Both the position numbers and the translations under genes were made by a program. From assembly GCA_963745675.1 (NCBI GenBank), contig CAVUYM010000018.1:620001-684000 (forward strand): a stretch of DNA of 64,000 bases, in the 5' to 3' direction. The DNA is from JAUIIK01 sp963745675 (GTDB taxonomy: Bacteria > Chloroflexota > Chloroflexia > Thermomicrobiales > CFX8). The stretch's first letter is position 1, and each line of letters starts with the position of its first letter. Under the pieces are notes generated by a model. The model was not told where the DNA came from. It saw only the letters and a list, made by a program, of their open reading frames with translations, and did no database searches. Positions 1 through 10,047 of the stretch are shown in pieces.

Positions 1-1
1 G

Positions 2-1771
2 CAATGGTATCGATACCATCATCTATTCGCAGACGTGCTGCGCGCCCAGGCGCAAGCATTGGAACCAGACCTCATCCCCGTCCTGAACCGTAGCGCCAGC
101 ATATGGTTCGAAGAGAACACCATGCCGGCAGAGGCGATTCGTCACGCACTCGCGGGTGAAGACTTCGGGCGGGCATCGGATCTGGTTGAGGTGGAATGGA
201 GACGGATGGACCGCAGCCATCGTTCGGCTACCTGGCTGCGCTGGGCGAAGTCTCTGCCCGAAGAACAGATACGGGTCCGACCGGTGCTGGGTGTCGGCTT
301 CGCCTGGGCGCTGCTGGAAGGTGGGGAACTGGAGGCCGGACGAGCTCTTCTGGAGATTGTCGAACAACAGCTGGCAGCAGCATCGAATGCGGAAGGTACA
401 GCCAACCTGGCACCAACCGAACTCGTGGTGAGCGATCACGAGGAATTCCAATTTCTCACCGCATCGATCGCGACGGCTCGGGCCTACCACGCAAAGGCTA
501 TTGACGATCTGGAGAGCACAATCAATTTCGCGCGCCAGGCTCTCGAACAGCTGCCGGAAGACGAGCACGTTCGACGAGGCTCACCATCAGCGCTGCTCGC
601 GCTCGCATCCTGGTCCAACGGGGATCTCGGCGTGGCCGAGCAGTCAATCGCGAAAGCAATCGCTGGCGCCCAGGTCACTGGCGACACAAGGTTCGTGATC
701 AACGGCACATTCGTGCAAGCCGCAATACGAAAAGCCCAGGGGCGCCTGCATGCAGCTTTCGATGCATATCAGCGGGCGCTCCACCTCGCAGAGCTTCGCG
801 GCGAGACGTGGCAGTACGCTACCGCCGATTTGCATACGGGATTGGCCGAACTCCATTGTGAATGGGGTGATCTGGATACTGCCGAGCAGCACCTGCGTCG
901 CAGCAAGCAGTTGGCTGACCAGATGCAGTTGCCGCACTGGGATTACCGTTGGTCGGTCGCCCGGTCGCGTCTCGAAGAAGCACGTGGAGAACTCGAAACT
1001 GCCCTGGAACGGCTCGCCGATGCGGAACTGCAATACGTCCGCGGTCCCGTTCCCGATGTGATCCCAATTGCCGCGATAAAGGCTCGCCTCCATATCCGAT
1101 TAGGCAGACTGAGCGAAGCGATGAACTGGGCGCTCGAGCGCGGAATTACTGTAGATAATGAAGCCAGCTACCTCTCCGAGTATGAGTCATTAATCCTCGC
1201 CAGAATACTCCTGGCCCGTTACGAACGCGACGGTGAAGAATCTTGTCTACGAGATGCACACGATCTTCTGGAGCGCCTGCTACAAGCGGCCGAAGCAGGG
1301 CAGAGAACTGGCAGCGTCATCTCGATCCTAACCTCGCAAGCGCTGGCATTCGAGGCGCAAGAGGAGTCGACGAAGGCTCTTGGCTCGCTAGAACGCGCAC
1401 TTAGCCTTGCCGAGCCCGAGGGATACCTGCGCCTCTTCGTTAACGAAGGGGAGCCAATGCACGACATCCTCCGCCGGGCGGTCGCCTCCGGTGTCGGAGG
1501 AGCCTATGCATTGCGGCTACTGTCTGCGTTCGACGAAAGCGCAACATCGAGCACTCAATCGCCGGATGAACTGATCGAGCCGCTCACACCAAGGGAGCTA
1601 GAAGTCTTACGGCACGTCGCCGCAGGAATGACCAATCGCGACATCGCAGAGCAACTCTTCATCAGCGTTTCCACCGTCAAACGCCACATCGCGAACATCT
1701 ACGGCAAGTTGAACGTCGGTCATCGCACCGAAGCAGTCGCCCGCGCTAACCAACTCAAACTACTCAACTAA
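2..1771 (+). CDS. LuxR/MalT-family transcriptional regulator, 5' truncated
   Basis: The frame is already open at the left window edge and begins with WYRYHHLFADVLRA, a block typical of the region just after the ATPase domain of large MalT/LuxR regulators. The N-terminal STAND/NACHT ATPase therefore lies outside the window. What remains is a long helical repeat region rich in Ala, Leu and Glu (TPR-like, about residues 40-500). It ends in a LuxR-type helix-turn-helix (about 1589-1768) with LTPRELEVLRHVAAGMTNRD and the recognition helix ISVSTVKRHI. Such proteins activate transcription after binding a ligand; the ligand here is unknown. The ATG at 35 is internal, not a real start. Confidence 0.9.
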   Translation, partial: QWYRYHHLFADVLRAQAQALEPDLIPVLNRSASIWFEENTMPAEAIRHALAGEDFGRASDLVEVEWRRMDRSHRSATWLRWAKSLPEEQIRVRPVLGVGFAWALLEGGELEAGRALLEIVEQQLAAASNAEGTANLAPTELVVSDHEEFQFLTASIATARAYHAKAIDDLESTINFARQALEQLPEDEHVRRGSPSALLALASWSNGDLGVAEQSIAKAIAGAQVTGDTRFVINGTFVQAAIRKAQGRLHAAFDAYQRALHLAELRGETWQYATADLHTGLAELHCEWGDLDTAEQHLRRSKQLADQMQLPHWDYRWSVARSRLEEARGELETALERLADAELQYVRGPVPDVIPIAAIKARLHIRLGRLSEAMNWALERGITVDNEASYLSEYESLILARILLARYERDGEESCLRDAHDLLERLLQAAEAGQRTGSVISILTSQALAFEAQEESTKALGSLERALSLAEPEGYLRLFVNEGEPMHDILRRAVASGVGGAYALRLLSAFDESATSSTQSPDELIEPLTPRELEVLRHVAAGMTNRDIAEQLFISVSTVKRHIANIYGKLNVGHRTEAVARANQLKLLN

Positions 1772-1969
1772 CGCTGGCCCGAGCAGCCCCAGCCTCTACC
1801 TGCCGACAGTAGCCATCTTTACCCTCCGATCTCCGCAGTCTGCGGAACTCCATCCACGATCTACATCCGGGATTACACCCCCGTCTACACCGTCTGACTG
1901 ATCCAGCCGGCGGCCAATCTCCATACAGTGGCTTCAAGACGTTGACCGCTTGAAGAGCAGGGCCCTGAG

Positions 1970-2224
1970 ATGGAAAAGACCTATCGAATTCAGATTCAAG
2001 GGCACCTCGCAGATCACTGGTCCGCCTGGTTCGACGGCCTGACCATCTCCCGCCAGGACGACGGAACGACATTCCTGACCGGTCCGGTCGTCGACCAGGC
2101 AGCGTTGCACGGCCTGCTTGCTGTGATCCGTGATCTTGGCTTGCCACTGCTTGCCGTACATCAAGCAACCGATGCGTCCACAGATAGCAAACGCGAGGAC
2201 AAGAAAGGAGGCCCTCGACCATAG
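1970..2224 (+). CDS. Small conserved hypothetical protein (84 aa)
   Basis: This is a short soluble protein starting with MEKTYRIQIQGHL, then HWSAWFDGLTI and a segment GPVVDQAALHGLLAVIRDLG. I recognise this as a small protein often found beside DUF4386 or regulator genes in Chloroflexota, with no known function. It lies between the LuxR gene and the DUF4386 gene on the same strand, so the three may be functionally linked. The C-terminal tail is charged. There is no signal peptide or membrane segment. The 198 bp before it show no obvious structure. Confidence 0.65.
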   Translation: MEKTYRIQIQGHLADHWSAWFDGLTISRQDDGTTFLTGPVVDQAALHGLLAVIRDLGLPLLAVHQATDASTDSKREDKKGGPRP

Positions 2225-2335
2225 ACACTCACTTGGCAGGAGCAACACAAGAGTAGATGTATCGCGTCCCTTCACCACCTGGTGGCCGACAGGGACGAGT
2301 CCCAACGAGCAAGAAACAACTTGAGGAGGATTCCA

Positions 2336-3064
2336 ATGAGAGATCGAATCGCTGATCTACGACCCGACAGAATTGCAAGAATCGCTGGCTTGAACTATCT
2401 GATCATCATCTTCGCCGGTGTCTTCGCTGAATTCTTCGTACGCTCGCAACTCATCGTCTCTGGCGATCCGGCAGCGACCGCCAGCAACATCACCGGATCC
2501 GAGACGCTGTTTCGGTTCGGGATCGCGCTCGACCTGGTGATGATCGGAGCCGATCTGATCGTTGCCGTCGCTCTCTACGCGTTGCTCCGGCCGATCAACC
2601 GCCACCTTGCCTTGCTTACAGCGCTGTTCCGCGTGGTGATGGATTCCATACTTGGCCTAAATCTGCTCAACCTTCTGGCCGCTTTGATGCTGTTGGATGG
2701 CAGCGCAGGCGGGTCAGGGTTTGCGCCAGCAGATCTCCAGTCGGGCGCGATGGTGCTACTCGATGCGCACGCGCTGGGCTATAGCATCGCCCTCATCCCG
2801 TTCGGATTCGGGACGATGATCGTCAGCTATCTCCTGTACAAATCGAACTTCGTTCCTCGTATTGTCGCGCTCATGCTCGGGCTCGCTGCGGCCGTCTACC
2901 TGTCCGGTTCGTTCCTCCACATCCTCGCGCCCGAGGCTTACGAGACTTTCGAGGTGGCATACGCGGTGCCATTCGTCGCAGAACTGGCGCTCGCCCTTTG
3001 GCTCACCTTCAAAGGCGTCCGAATTCCGTCGGGAAGGGCGCAATTGTCGGCTGCAACGGCATGA
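2336..3064 (+). CDS. DUF4386 family membrane protein
   Basis: A 242-residue integral membrane protein with about six or seven hydrophobic segments. It opens with a charged stretch, MRDRIADLRPDRIARIAGLN, then LIIIFAGVFAEFFV. The periplasmic region contains the FRFGIALDLVMIGADLIVAVALY-type block typical of DUF4386. The start at 2336 is chosen because a strong ribosome-binding site (gaggagg) lies just upstream; the frame is open further upstream from 2282 but that part lacks such a site. Function is unknown; the family is common in Chloroflexota and Actinobacteria. Confidence 0.8.
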   Translation: MRDRIADLRPDRIARIAGLNYLIIIFAGVFAEFFVRSQLIVSGDPAATASNITGSETLFRFGIALDLVMIGADLIVAVALYALLRPINRHLALLTALFRVVMDSILGLNLLNLLAALMLLDGSAGGSGFAPADLQSGAMVLLDAHALGYSIALIPFGFGTMIVSYLLYKSNFVPRIVALMLGLAAAVYLSGSFLHILAPEAYETFEVAYAVPFVAELALALWLTFKGVRIPSGRAQLSAATA

Positions 3065-3147
3065 CGGGCGAAATAGAAGCTGAAACCTCATCAACAGCGA
3101 CCGGTTGGCGATTCGATTTCGCCACCGGGAATAGAAAGAGAGAAACA

Positions 3148-4444
3148 ATGGCTTTCCTGAGCCGCACATTCATCGTCTTGATACTCACCGCACTGGTCAT
3201 CAGTGCCTGCCAGAAAGAAGAGGAAGACATCGGAGAATCTATGCCACCAACGGAAACACCCACTCAGCAGCAATCCGGGGCCGCGGAGCACATTGATCGC
3301 CCAGATGCTCCGCCCTACGCAGCACGCGGACCGTTTCGCGTCGGCTACCGGGCGCTGGCGACCGCGCCTGATACAGGCGAGTCGTTAGAGATTGGTAGCT
3401 GGTATCCGGCGCTCGTCCCTGACAGGCGCAAATGAAGAAATCGCATATGACGTCGTCTTTAAGGACACCACCTGGTCGCCCGCGACTCCACCAGTTGTCT
3501 ATGGGCGAGCTTCTCTAGAAGCAGAGATCGACGCTACCGGTGGCCCCTATCCGCTTATCGTGCTGTCTCATAGCTTCAGCGGCAGTACGGCGGGCTACAG
3601 CGCACTCGCCGAGCACTATGCTTCGTACGGATTCATCGTCCTCGCTCCCGAACACACCGAACAATTCGATGAGACTTTCGCCGACCTGTGGAAAGCACTC
3701 ATCGATCGTCCTGCCGACGTAACCCGAACGCTCGATTTCGCCGAAGAGCTGACCGCAAACGACGGTGCAATGGCTGGGCTGATCGACATGGACAACGTCG
3801 CAGTCGTCGGCCACTCATACGGTGGCTACACGGCACTCGCGATGGCTGGCGCTCAATTCGATCTTGACGCATTCAACGCACGTTGTGAACAACTCCCGGA
3901 GGACGATCCATCCGCCTTCCTGTGCGCTTCGCTGGTGCCTCATGAAGCGGACATGGCAACTCGTGCGGGACTCGACACGATGCCAGAAGGCCTGTGGCCG
4001 TCGTTCGGCGATAGCCGTGTCACAGCGATCGTCCCGATGGCGGGTGACTCCTACCTCTTCGACCAGGCAGGCCTCGCAAATATCACGATCCCGATGATGG
4101 CGATGGGCGGCACCGCGGACTTCGGCACTCCCTACGATTGGGGCGCTGCGCCAGCGTACGAACACGCTTCAAGCGAACAGAAGGCGCTCGTAGGACTGAC
4201 CGGCGCAGAGCACATGATCTTTGCCACGCCCTGTGCGAACCAGCCCTGGATGAGCGAACACCCCGCCTACGGCTACTACTGCTTCGATCCTGTCTGGGAC
4301 ATACAACGTGCCCAGGACCTCATCCATCACCTCTCGACGGCGTTCCTTCTGGATACGCTCAAGAGCGACCCGGCAGCGCACGATGCACTCAGCCCGAATG
4401 CGGTCCAGTTCCCTGGAATCGAGTACACGACAACCACGAACTAA
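3148..4444 (+). CDS. Lipoprotein alpha/beta-hydrolase (dienelactone hydrolase / PAF-acetylhydrolase-like), one +1 frame break
   Basis: The N-terminus has a lipoprotein signal peptide with a lipobox (LVISAC), so the product should be anchored on the outer face of the membrane. The hydrolase domain carries the nucleophile elbow GHSYGG, a stretch LIVLSHSFSG resembling the oxyanion loop, and a late GAEHMIFA that may hold the catalytic His. The reading frame breaks near 3425: the first frame ends in a stop at 3433-3435, and the domain continues in the +1 frame (ALV, then LTGANEEIAYDVVF). With one base removed the gene is 431 residues with no other gap. An ester, lipid or small-lactone substrate is likely but not determined. 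A strong hairpin follows at 4465. Confidence 0.75.
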
Positions 4445-4464
4445 AGCGAATGCAGGCGAGAGCT

Positions 4465-4506
4465 ATCGGAGTGGGGAAGCGGTCAGTTGCCGCGCCCCAC
4501 TCCGAT
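4465..4506 (+). terminator. Intrinsic-type terminator hairpin
   Basis: A perfect 12-bp inverted repeat (ATCGGAGTGGGG at 4465-4476 with CCCCACTCCGAT at 4495-4506) encloses a loop that contains a second short stem (GCGG/CCGC). It lies 20 bp after the hydrolase stop codon. The following T-run is weak (tactt). Confidence 0.65.
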
Positions 4507-4584
4507 TACTTGGAATCAGTGCACATGGGGATATCAACGATTGCTGTGAGAGATGCGCATTCTGCGAAAAGGGCTATTGCTCGG

Positions 4585-4656
4585 AGCCGACGAAGGGATT
4601 CGAACCCATAACCTGCTGTTTACAAAACAGCTGCTCTGCCGTTGAGCTACGTCGGC
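4585..4656 (-). tRNA. tRNA-Thr (anticodon TGT)
   Basis: Read on the minus strand, the sequence folds as a cloverleaf. The 7-bp acceptor stem is GCCGACG/CGTCGGC, and the D arm contains AGCTCAACGGCAGAGC. The anticodon stem GCTGT/ACAGC encloses the loop TTTGTAA (anticodon TGT), and the T arm has GGTTCGAATCC. The discriminator base is T. CCA is not encoded. The anticodon assignment is direct from the loop. Confidence 0.95.
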
Positions 4657-4777
4657 AATTCGGGCCATATTATAGCATCGACCTTGCCTGCACCCGCCTC
4701 AAGCAAGGTCCCGCAACTTCGGATCGCGCCGATGATAGCGACACCAACCGTCGGACGATACACCGACGCAACGTCGC

Positions 4778-5851
4778 CTAAAGGCGGGCGATGATCGCGT
4801 CGGCCATGCCGGAGGTGCCTGCTGCCTTGGACGGGTCGCGGTCCTGGCGCAGGTCGTAGGTGACATCCTTGCCCTCGGCGATGACGGCGGCGACGGCATC
4901 TTCGACGCTCTTTGCCGCAGCCTGCTCGCCCAGATGGCGCAGCATCATGACGCCGGAGAGGATCATCGCCGTCGGGTTGGCTTCGTTCTTTCCGGCGTGG
5001 GACGGGGCGCTGCCGTGGATCGCCTCGAAGACGGCAGCTTCGGTTCCGATGTTCGCGCCCGGCGCAACGCCGAGCCCACCGATCATCCCGGAGGTCAGGT
5101 CGCTGACGACATCGCCGTAGAGGTTCGGCATCACCAGCACGTCGTAAGCCTCGGGACGCTGCATCAGCTGCATGCACATGTTATCGACGATGCGGTCGTT
5201 GAACTCGATATCGGGGTATTCCTTGGCGACTTCCTGCGCGACGTGCAGGAAGAGCCCGTCGCTGAACTTCATGATGTTGGCCTTGTGGACGGCGGTCACG
5301 AGCTTGCGGTCGTTCTGCCGGGCGTACTCGAAAGCGAAGCGGACGATACGTTCCGAATTTTCGGGCGTGATCGATTTGATCGAGATGGCGGCGGTATCTG
5401 ATACCGGGCGCTCCGCATACTCATTGATCTTGGCGATGACATCGTGGGCTTCATCGGTGCCGGTGTCGAACTCGATGCCGGCGTAGAGATCTTCCATGTT
5501 CTCACGCACGATGACTAGATCGACGTGATCGAACACCGAGCGCACACCTTCGAAGGTCTTCGAAGGTCGCAGATTGGCGTAGAGATCGAGTTCCTGGCGC
5601 AATGCGACGTTGATACTGCGGAACCCCGAGCCGATCGGCGTCGTCAGCGGTCCCTTGATCGCCGTCTTGTTGGCGCGGATTGAGGTCAGCACTTCGTCGG
5701 GCAGCAGTTCGCCCTTTTCTTCGAAGGCCGTCAGCCCGGCTATCTGCACATCCCAGTCAAATTCAATGCCGGTTGCGTCCAGCACGCGGCGCATCGCGCC
5801 GGAAACCTCCGGACCGATGCCGTCTCCGGGAATCAATGTGATCTTGTAGGC
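4778..5851 (-). CDS. icd: NAD-type isocitrate dehydrogenase
   Basis: A 357-residue member of the isocitrate/isopropylmalate dehydrogenase family. It opens with MAYKITLIPGDGIGPEV and has NVALRQELDLYANLRP (substrate-binding Arg residues), VIVRENMEDLYAGIE, and the metal-binding segment MPNLYGDVVSDLTSGMIGG. The ENMEDLY motif and absence of a leucine-pathway signature favour isocitrate over isopropylmalate; the general shape is that of NAD-dependent enzymes. It would oxidise isocitrate to 2-oxoglutarate in the TCA cycle. The start is placed at MAYK (5851); four extra codons upstream (MKIM) are possible. Confidence 0.88.
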   Translation of the reverse strand, partial: AYKITLIPGDGIGPEVSGAMRRVLDATGIEFDWDVQIAGLTAFEEKGELLPDEVLTSIRANKTAIKGPLTTPIGSGFRSINVALRQELDLYANLRPSKTFEGVRSVFDHVDLVIVRENMEDLYAGIEFDTGTDEAHDVIAKINEYAERPVSDTAAISIKSITPENSERIVRFAFEYARQNDRKLVTAVHKANIMKFSDGLFLHVAQEVAKEYPDIEFNDRIVDNMCMQLMQRPEAYDVLVMPNLYGDVVSDLTSGMIGGLGVAPGANIGTEAAVFEAIHGSAPSHAGKNEANPTAMILSGVMMLRHLGEQAAAKSVEDAVAAVIAEGKDVTYDLRQDRDPSKAAGTSGMADAIIARL

Positions 5852-5950
5852 CATGATTTTCACTTTCTGTAGCAGACCCCAACCGCCGGGCGATTCTAGG
5901 GAGCGCTTGGCCGCAATGTCAACTTACGGCACTGGACGTACAATCGAACA

Positions 5951-7122
5951 ATGATGAGCAGCCGCAGCTTCGCAGACCGCTATCGTGCCCTCAACCGTAC
6001 TTCAACGGGGACCGCGGAGCGTCCTGCGCCGGATTCTGAATGGCCACTGCCCGACGGCGGCAAGCTCGTTCAAGGGACGAGCGGCAGCGTCGGCATGTTC
6101 GACCGTCTCTATCGTGGTCCTGAGATCGAGCGCTCACGCGAGCTGATTTCACAGGCCGACGAACTGCCGGTGGACGCGCGGATTTACATCGATACCGAAA
6201 CGACCGGACTCTCTGGCGGGACCGGCACCTACGCCTTCCTGATCGGGCTTGGCTGGTTCGAGCCAGCCGGATTTCGCGTCCGGCAGTACTTCATGCGACA
6301 CCCCGGTGAGGAGATTGCGTTACTGGGATATGTCGCGGGACACCTCAACGAATTCGACGGGATGACCACCTTCAACGGCCGCACCTTCGATATGCCCTTG
6401 ATCGAGACACGCTTTCGAATGCACCGGCTCGACTATGCTTCACCGGCCGACCACCTCGACCTGCTGCATCCTGCGCGCGCGATCTGGAAGCATCGTCTCG
6501 AAAGCTGCTCGCTCGGGTACGCTGGAGCAGCACATCCTCGGCGTCGTCCGCGAGTCGGACGCGCCGGGCTGGCTCATCCCGAGCATCTATTTCAACTATC
6601 TGCGCAACCGTGCCGTGCATGATCTCGGACCGGTGATCGAGCACAATCGCTTCGACATCGTCTCGCTGGCTCGTCTGACTGGAATCGTCGGCGCCCATCT
6701 CTCCGGCGTCGACGTCGAATCACATGCGGCCGACCGGATAGCGGCCAAGCTCCTGCGCTTGCGTCGCGGAGAACACCGTATGGCGACCGAGCTACTCGAC
6801 CTGCAGTACCAGGCGGCAGTTCCGGCGCCGCTGCGCCTCGCAGCACTCCGAGAAGCCACCACTCATGTCAAACGAGCTGGCGATATCGAGAAAGGCGATT
6901 CCCGCGCTAAGCGCAACCCTCCTCGACCCGAGTCGAGATCTTCGACTATTCGCCGCCGAAGAACTTGCCAAGTATTACGAACATACCCGAAAAGACTATG
7001 AAACCGCGCTTGAAATTGCGCTGAAGGCGCGCGATAGCGCCCAACTCGCGCGCGACGCCAGAAGTCACGCAGCGTTCGCACACCGAATTAACCGCCTCGA
7101 AGGAAAAGTGAGCCGAATTTGA
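5951..7122 (+). CDS. YprB-like RNase H-fold (DEDD) exonuclease domain protein, two +1 frame breaks
   Basis: The catalytic core has the exonuclease motifs YIDTETTGLSGGTGTYAFLI (DxE), TFNGRTFDMP (second Asp), and HNRFDIVSL (final His..Asp). This places it in the YprB family of predicted metal-dependent 3'-5' nucleases. The reading frame breaks near 6519 (after SCSLG, continuing TLEQHILGVV) and near 6893 (after AGDIEK, continuing AIPALSATLL). Both breaks are +1. Removing one base at each gives 389 residues. The C-terminal region is helical (TPR-like), as in relatives. The stop overlaps the TTG start of gpmI by 4 bp, indicating co-transcription. Confidence 0.8.
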
Positions 7123-8675
7123 ACTCGACACGGCATGTTGATGGTCCCATCGTTCTGATCATTCTCGACGGTTGGGGGCTTGCAGATCCGTCACCGGGTA
7201 ACGCCGTCAGCCTGGCAAATACGCCGGTCTTTGACCGCATATGGTCCGACTCACCGCACACGCAACTCTCGGCCAGTGGCGTCGATGTGGGACTACGGCC
7301 CGGCCAATTTGGCAACTCGGAGGTAGGCCATCTCAATATCGGCGCCGGTTTCGTCGTCAATCAGGCCATCCGCCAGATCGACGTCGCAATCGAAGACGGC
7401 AGCTTCTACGAAAACGAGGAGCTCATCGCCGCCGCCCGTAATGCCCGCGAACGCAGACGCCCTCTACATCTCATCGGGCTCGTCTCCGACGGCGGGGTTC
7501 ATTCGCACATCGACCACCTCCAGGCGCTGTTGGAACTGGCGAAGCGCGAAGGCGTTCAGGATGTTGCGATCCACGCCTTTCTGGACGGGCGCGATACCTC
7601 CCCGACGGGCGGCGCAGAGTACCTGCGGCAGGTGGAGAAACACGCCGCTGAAGTCGGACTTGGCCGGATCGCATCGATCTGCGGGCGTTACGACGCGATG
7701 GACCGCGATCATCGGTGGCCTCGTACGCGCCGCGCATTCGATCTACTGGTACACGGAACCGGCGAGCAGGTTGATAAGGCGGTATCCGGCGTCGTCGAGA
7801 AGTACACGACGGGCACGACTGACGAGTTCATGGATCCGCTCTTCGTTGGCAAGAGACCGACGACGATCGAGGACAGTGACAGCGTCATCTTCTTCAACTT
7901 TCGCGCTGACAGAGCCCGCCAGATCACCCAGGCGCTGGTTGGACCAGAAATAGAGGCGGAAGGTTTCAGCGATCGTCCCGAGAATCTCACGTTCGTTGGG
8001 TTGCTGCCTTACGCTGACTTCCTCCATATCGACTATGCCTTCGAGCCGGTCTCCGTCAAGCAACCGCTTGCCGGCATCGTGTCGGAGGCTGGCCTCTCCC
8101 AGTTTCATACTGCCGAGACCGAGAAATATGCCCACGTCACCTACTTCATCAACGGTGGCCGCGAGGAGCCATTCCCCGGCGAAGATCGGCGAATGGTCCA
8201 GTCTCCGAACGTCGCGACGTACGATCTTCAACCTGAAATGAGCGCCGAGGGCGTCGCAGACGGCGTTGTCGAGGCGGTGGAGAGCGGGAAGTACGATCTC
8301 ATCATCGTCAACTTCGCCAATCCTGACATGGTCGGCCATACCGGCATCATCCCGGCCGCGGTAACCGCCTGCGAGACGGTAGACCTCCAACTCGGGCGGG
8401 TGCTCGCAGCTGTAGAAAGCGCTTCAGGCGCAGCCTTGATAATCGCCGACCACGGCAATGCAGAGCAGATGTACGTTGCGGGCACGACAAAACCAATGAC
8501 CGCCCATACGACGAATCCGGTACCATGCGTGCTCGTTGGGCCCGAAATTGGAAGCGTCGCATTGCGCGATGGCGGCAAGCTCGCCGACGTTGCGCCCACG
8601 CTCCTCGCCCTGCTTGGCGTCAAAGCGGTACCCGAAATGACCGGAGCTTCGCTCATAATTGAAGAAACCAAATAG
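7119..8675 (+). CDS. gpmI: 2,3-bisphosphoglycerate-independent phosphoglycerate mutase
   Basis: A 518-residue enzyme that interconverts 3- and 2-phosphoglycerate in glycolysis. It opens with the metal site IVLIILDGWG; the phosphorylated serine is Ser67 in GNSEVGHLNIGAG. Other family motifs present are HAFLDGRDTSPTGG, ICGRYDAMDRD, and the C-terminal metal site IIADHGNAEQM. Length matches the family. The TTG start at 7119 overlaps the previous stop. It is a glycolytic partner of enolase, which lies on the opposite strand 3.5 kb away. The gene is intact. Confidence 0.95.
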   Translation: MNSTRHVDGPIVLIILDGWGLADPSPGNAVSLANTPVFDRIWSDSPHTQLSASGVDVGLRPGQFGNSEVGHLNIGAGFVVNQAIRQIDVAIEDGSFYENEELIAAARNARERRRPLHLIGLVSDGGVHSHIDHLQALLELAKREGVQDVAIHAFLDGRDTSPTGGAEYLRQVEKHAAEVGLGRIASICGRYDAMDRDHRWPRTRRAFDLLVHGTGEQVDKAVSGVVEKYTTGTTDEFMDPLFVGKRPTTIEDSDSVIFFNFRADRARQITQALVGPEIEAEGFSDRPENLTFVGLLPYADFLHIDYAFEPVSVKQPLAGIVSEAGLSQFHTAETEKYAHVTYFINGGREEPFPGEDRRMVQSPNVATYDLQPEMSAEGVADGVVEAVESGKYDLIIVNFANPDMVGHTGIIPAAVTACETVDLQLGRVLAAVESASGAALIIADHGNAEQMYVAGTTKPMTAHTTNPVPCVLVGPEIGSVALRDGGKLADVAPTLLALLGVKAVPEMTGASLIIEETK

Positions 8676-8792
8676 GGACGAGACTCGATCTCTTTCAGTG
8701 GCGCGTAAGCTAGCTCGGGCGCTCATGGTCTCACTGGCATCACCGATCGGCCCGCTTGATCGGCATCAATCGGGAAATCAAAGGAACGACAA

Positions 8793-9317
8793 TTGCTGGC
8801 TATTTATCTCACCGGTGAGCGTGTTGCCCTGCGGGCGATGCAACTCGCCGACAAGGACCATGCCATGGCCTGGTTCGAGGGGGCATACCCGGTCAACTCG
8901 GACCGGGCTGAGAAGTACCTCCGCGAAGAGCTTGAAGGGTTGAGCAACCGCAAGGCGCTGCTTGTCATCATGCGGGTTGAAGATGACGAGGTTGTCGGCG
9001 GAGTCAGGGTGCGACTACATCAGCGACATGCGGAAGCATTCATTCAGATGGCGCCGACACTTGACGATGCGGACCTACTACGAGGCGAGACGATAAAGCT
9101 CCTCATCCCCTGGTTGCGCGATGAGGGCCAGAACATCACCGTGACCGTCGACCTTGCCACCGACCAGACAAAGTCCATCGCCGCCGCCGAACAATCGGGT
9201 ATGGAACAGACCGCGCGATTCCGTGAGTGGTATGTCCGCCCCGGTGGACGCATTGATCGGCTCGTCTATCAGGCGATCCACCCGACATTTCAGGAGACGG
9301 AGGTCTCCAATGCATAA
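8793..9317 (+). CDS. GNAT-family N-acetyltransferase (copy A1)
   Basis: A 174-residue acetyltransferase-like protein starting MLAIYLTGERVALRAMQ with a TTG start preceded by aaggaac. It has the usual GNAT core (VIMRVEDDEVVGGVRV, then the CoA-binding region and AAAEQSGMEQTARFREWYV). The substrate is unknown. Its stop overlaps the next gene by 8 bp. A close paralogue with the same partner and the same 8-bp overlap lies inverted at 10610-11134. Confidence 0.75.
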   Translation: MLAIYLTGERVALRAMQLADKDHAMAWFEGAYPVNSDRAEKYLREELEGLSNRKALLVIMRVEDDEVVGGVRVRLHQRHAEAFIQMAPTLDDADLLRGETIKLLIPWLRDEGQNITVTVDLATDQTKSIAAAEQSGMEQTARFREWYVRPGGRIDRLVYQAIHPTFQETEVSNA

Positions 9318-9879
9318 TGCCGTCGTTGTCGGAGATCGGTTGTATCTACGCCCGCTGGAAGAGTCTGACGCCGAAGCGATGGCCGCTGGATATTCGCTGG
9401 AAACCGAAACGATGATGGAACGTCTCCGAATACCGCATAGCGCGTTGGCCATCGAAAGCTGGATTGCCAAGGCGTACAAAGAGCAGCCCCCTGAAGACAT
9501 AGCGTTCGGAGCCTGTCTGATCGAAAACGACCGGCTCATTGGCGATGTAACGCTCTTCTCAATCGACTATGTCAATCGCACCGCGGAGACCGGCAGCTGG
9601 ATCAATTTGACCGAGGATCGCGGGAGAGGCTACGGCACCGAAGCGAAGATGCTGTTGCTCGAATACGCCTTCGAGCGGCTGGGGTTACACACTCTGATGT
9701 CCTACGTCTGGGAGCCGAACACACGCTCGGCGGCAGCGCTGCTCAAACAGGGCTATCGCCCGGCAGGCCGACGCCGCTTCGACAATCCGAAGGATGGGGT
9801 TTACAAGGACGGCCTGCTCTTCGATGTCCTGCGCGAGGACTGGCTGGCTGCTAGGGAGGCGCTGAAGGCGCGTACATAG
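9310..9879 (+). CDS. GNAT-family N-acetyltransferase, RimJ/RimL-like (copy B1)
   Basis: A 189-residue GNAT protein. Visible family features are LYLRPLEESDAEAMAAG at the N-terminus, the acetyl-CoA loop DRGRGYGTEAKMLLLEYAF, and the RimJ/L-style ending SYVWEPNTRSAAALLKQGYR. It may acetylate a protein N-terminus or a small amine; the substrate is not predictable. It is translationally coupled to the preceding GNAT gene. Its inverted paralogue is at 10048-10617. Confidence 0.82.
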   Translation: MHNAVVVGDRLYLRPLEESDAEAMAAGYSLETETMMERLRIPHSALAIESWIAKAYKEQPPEDIAFGACLIENDRLIGDVTLFSIDYVNRTAETGSWINLTEDRGRGYGTEAKMLLLEYAFERLGLHTLMSYVWEPNTRSAAALLKQGYRPAGRRRFDNPKDGVYKDGLLFDVLREDWLAAREALKART

Positions 9880-10047
9880 AGCGATGCCACCCTGCTATTT
9901 CCTGGCCTGGATGTGACAGCGATGAAACCCGGCTCTATATCCGAGCCACCCCAATATCGATAATTGCTACCGCGGTCATCGGACGGCGCGAAGGGGCGGG
10001 CTATTCGACAATCGATGAAAGTTCGTGCACTTCGAGCCCCTGGCGAA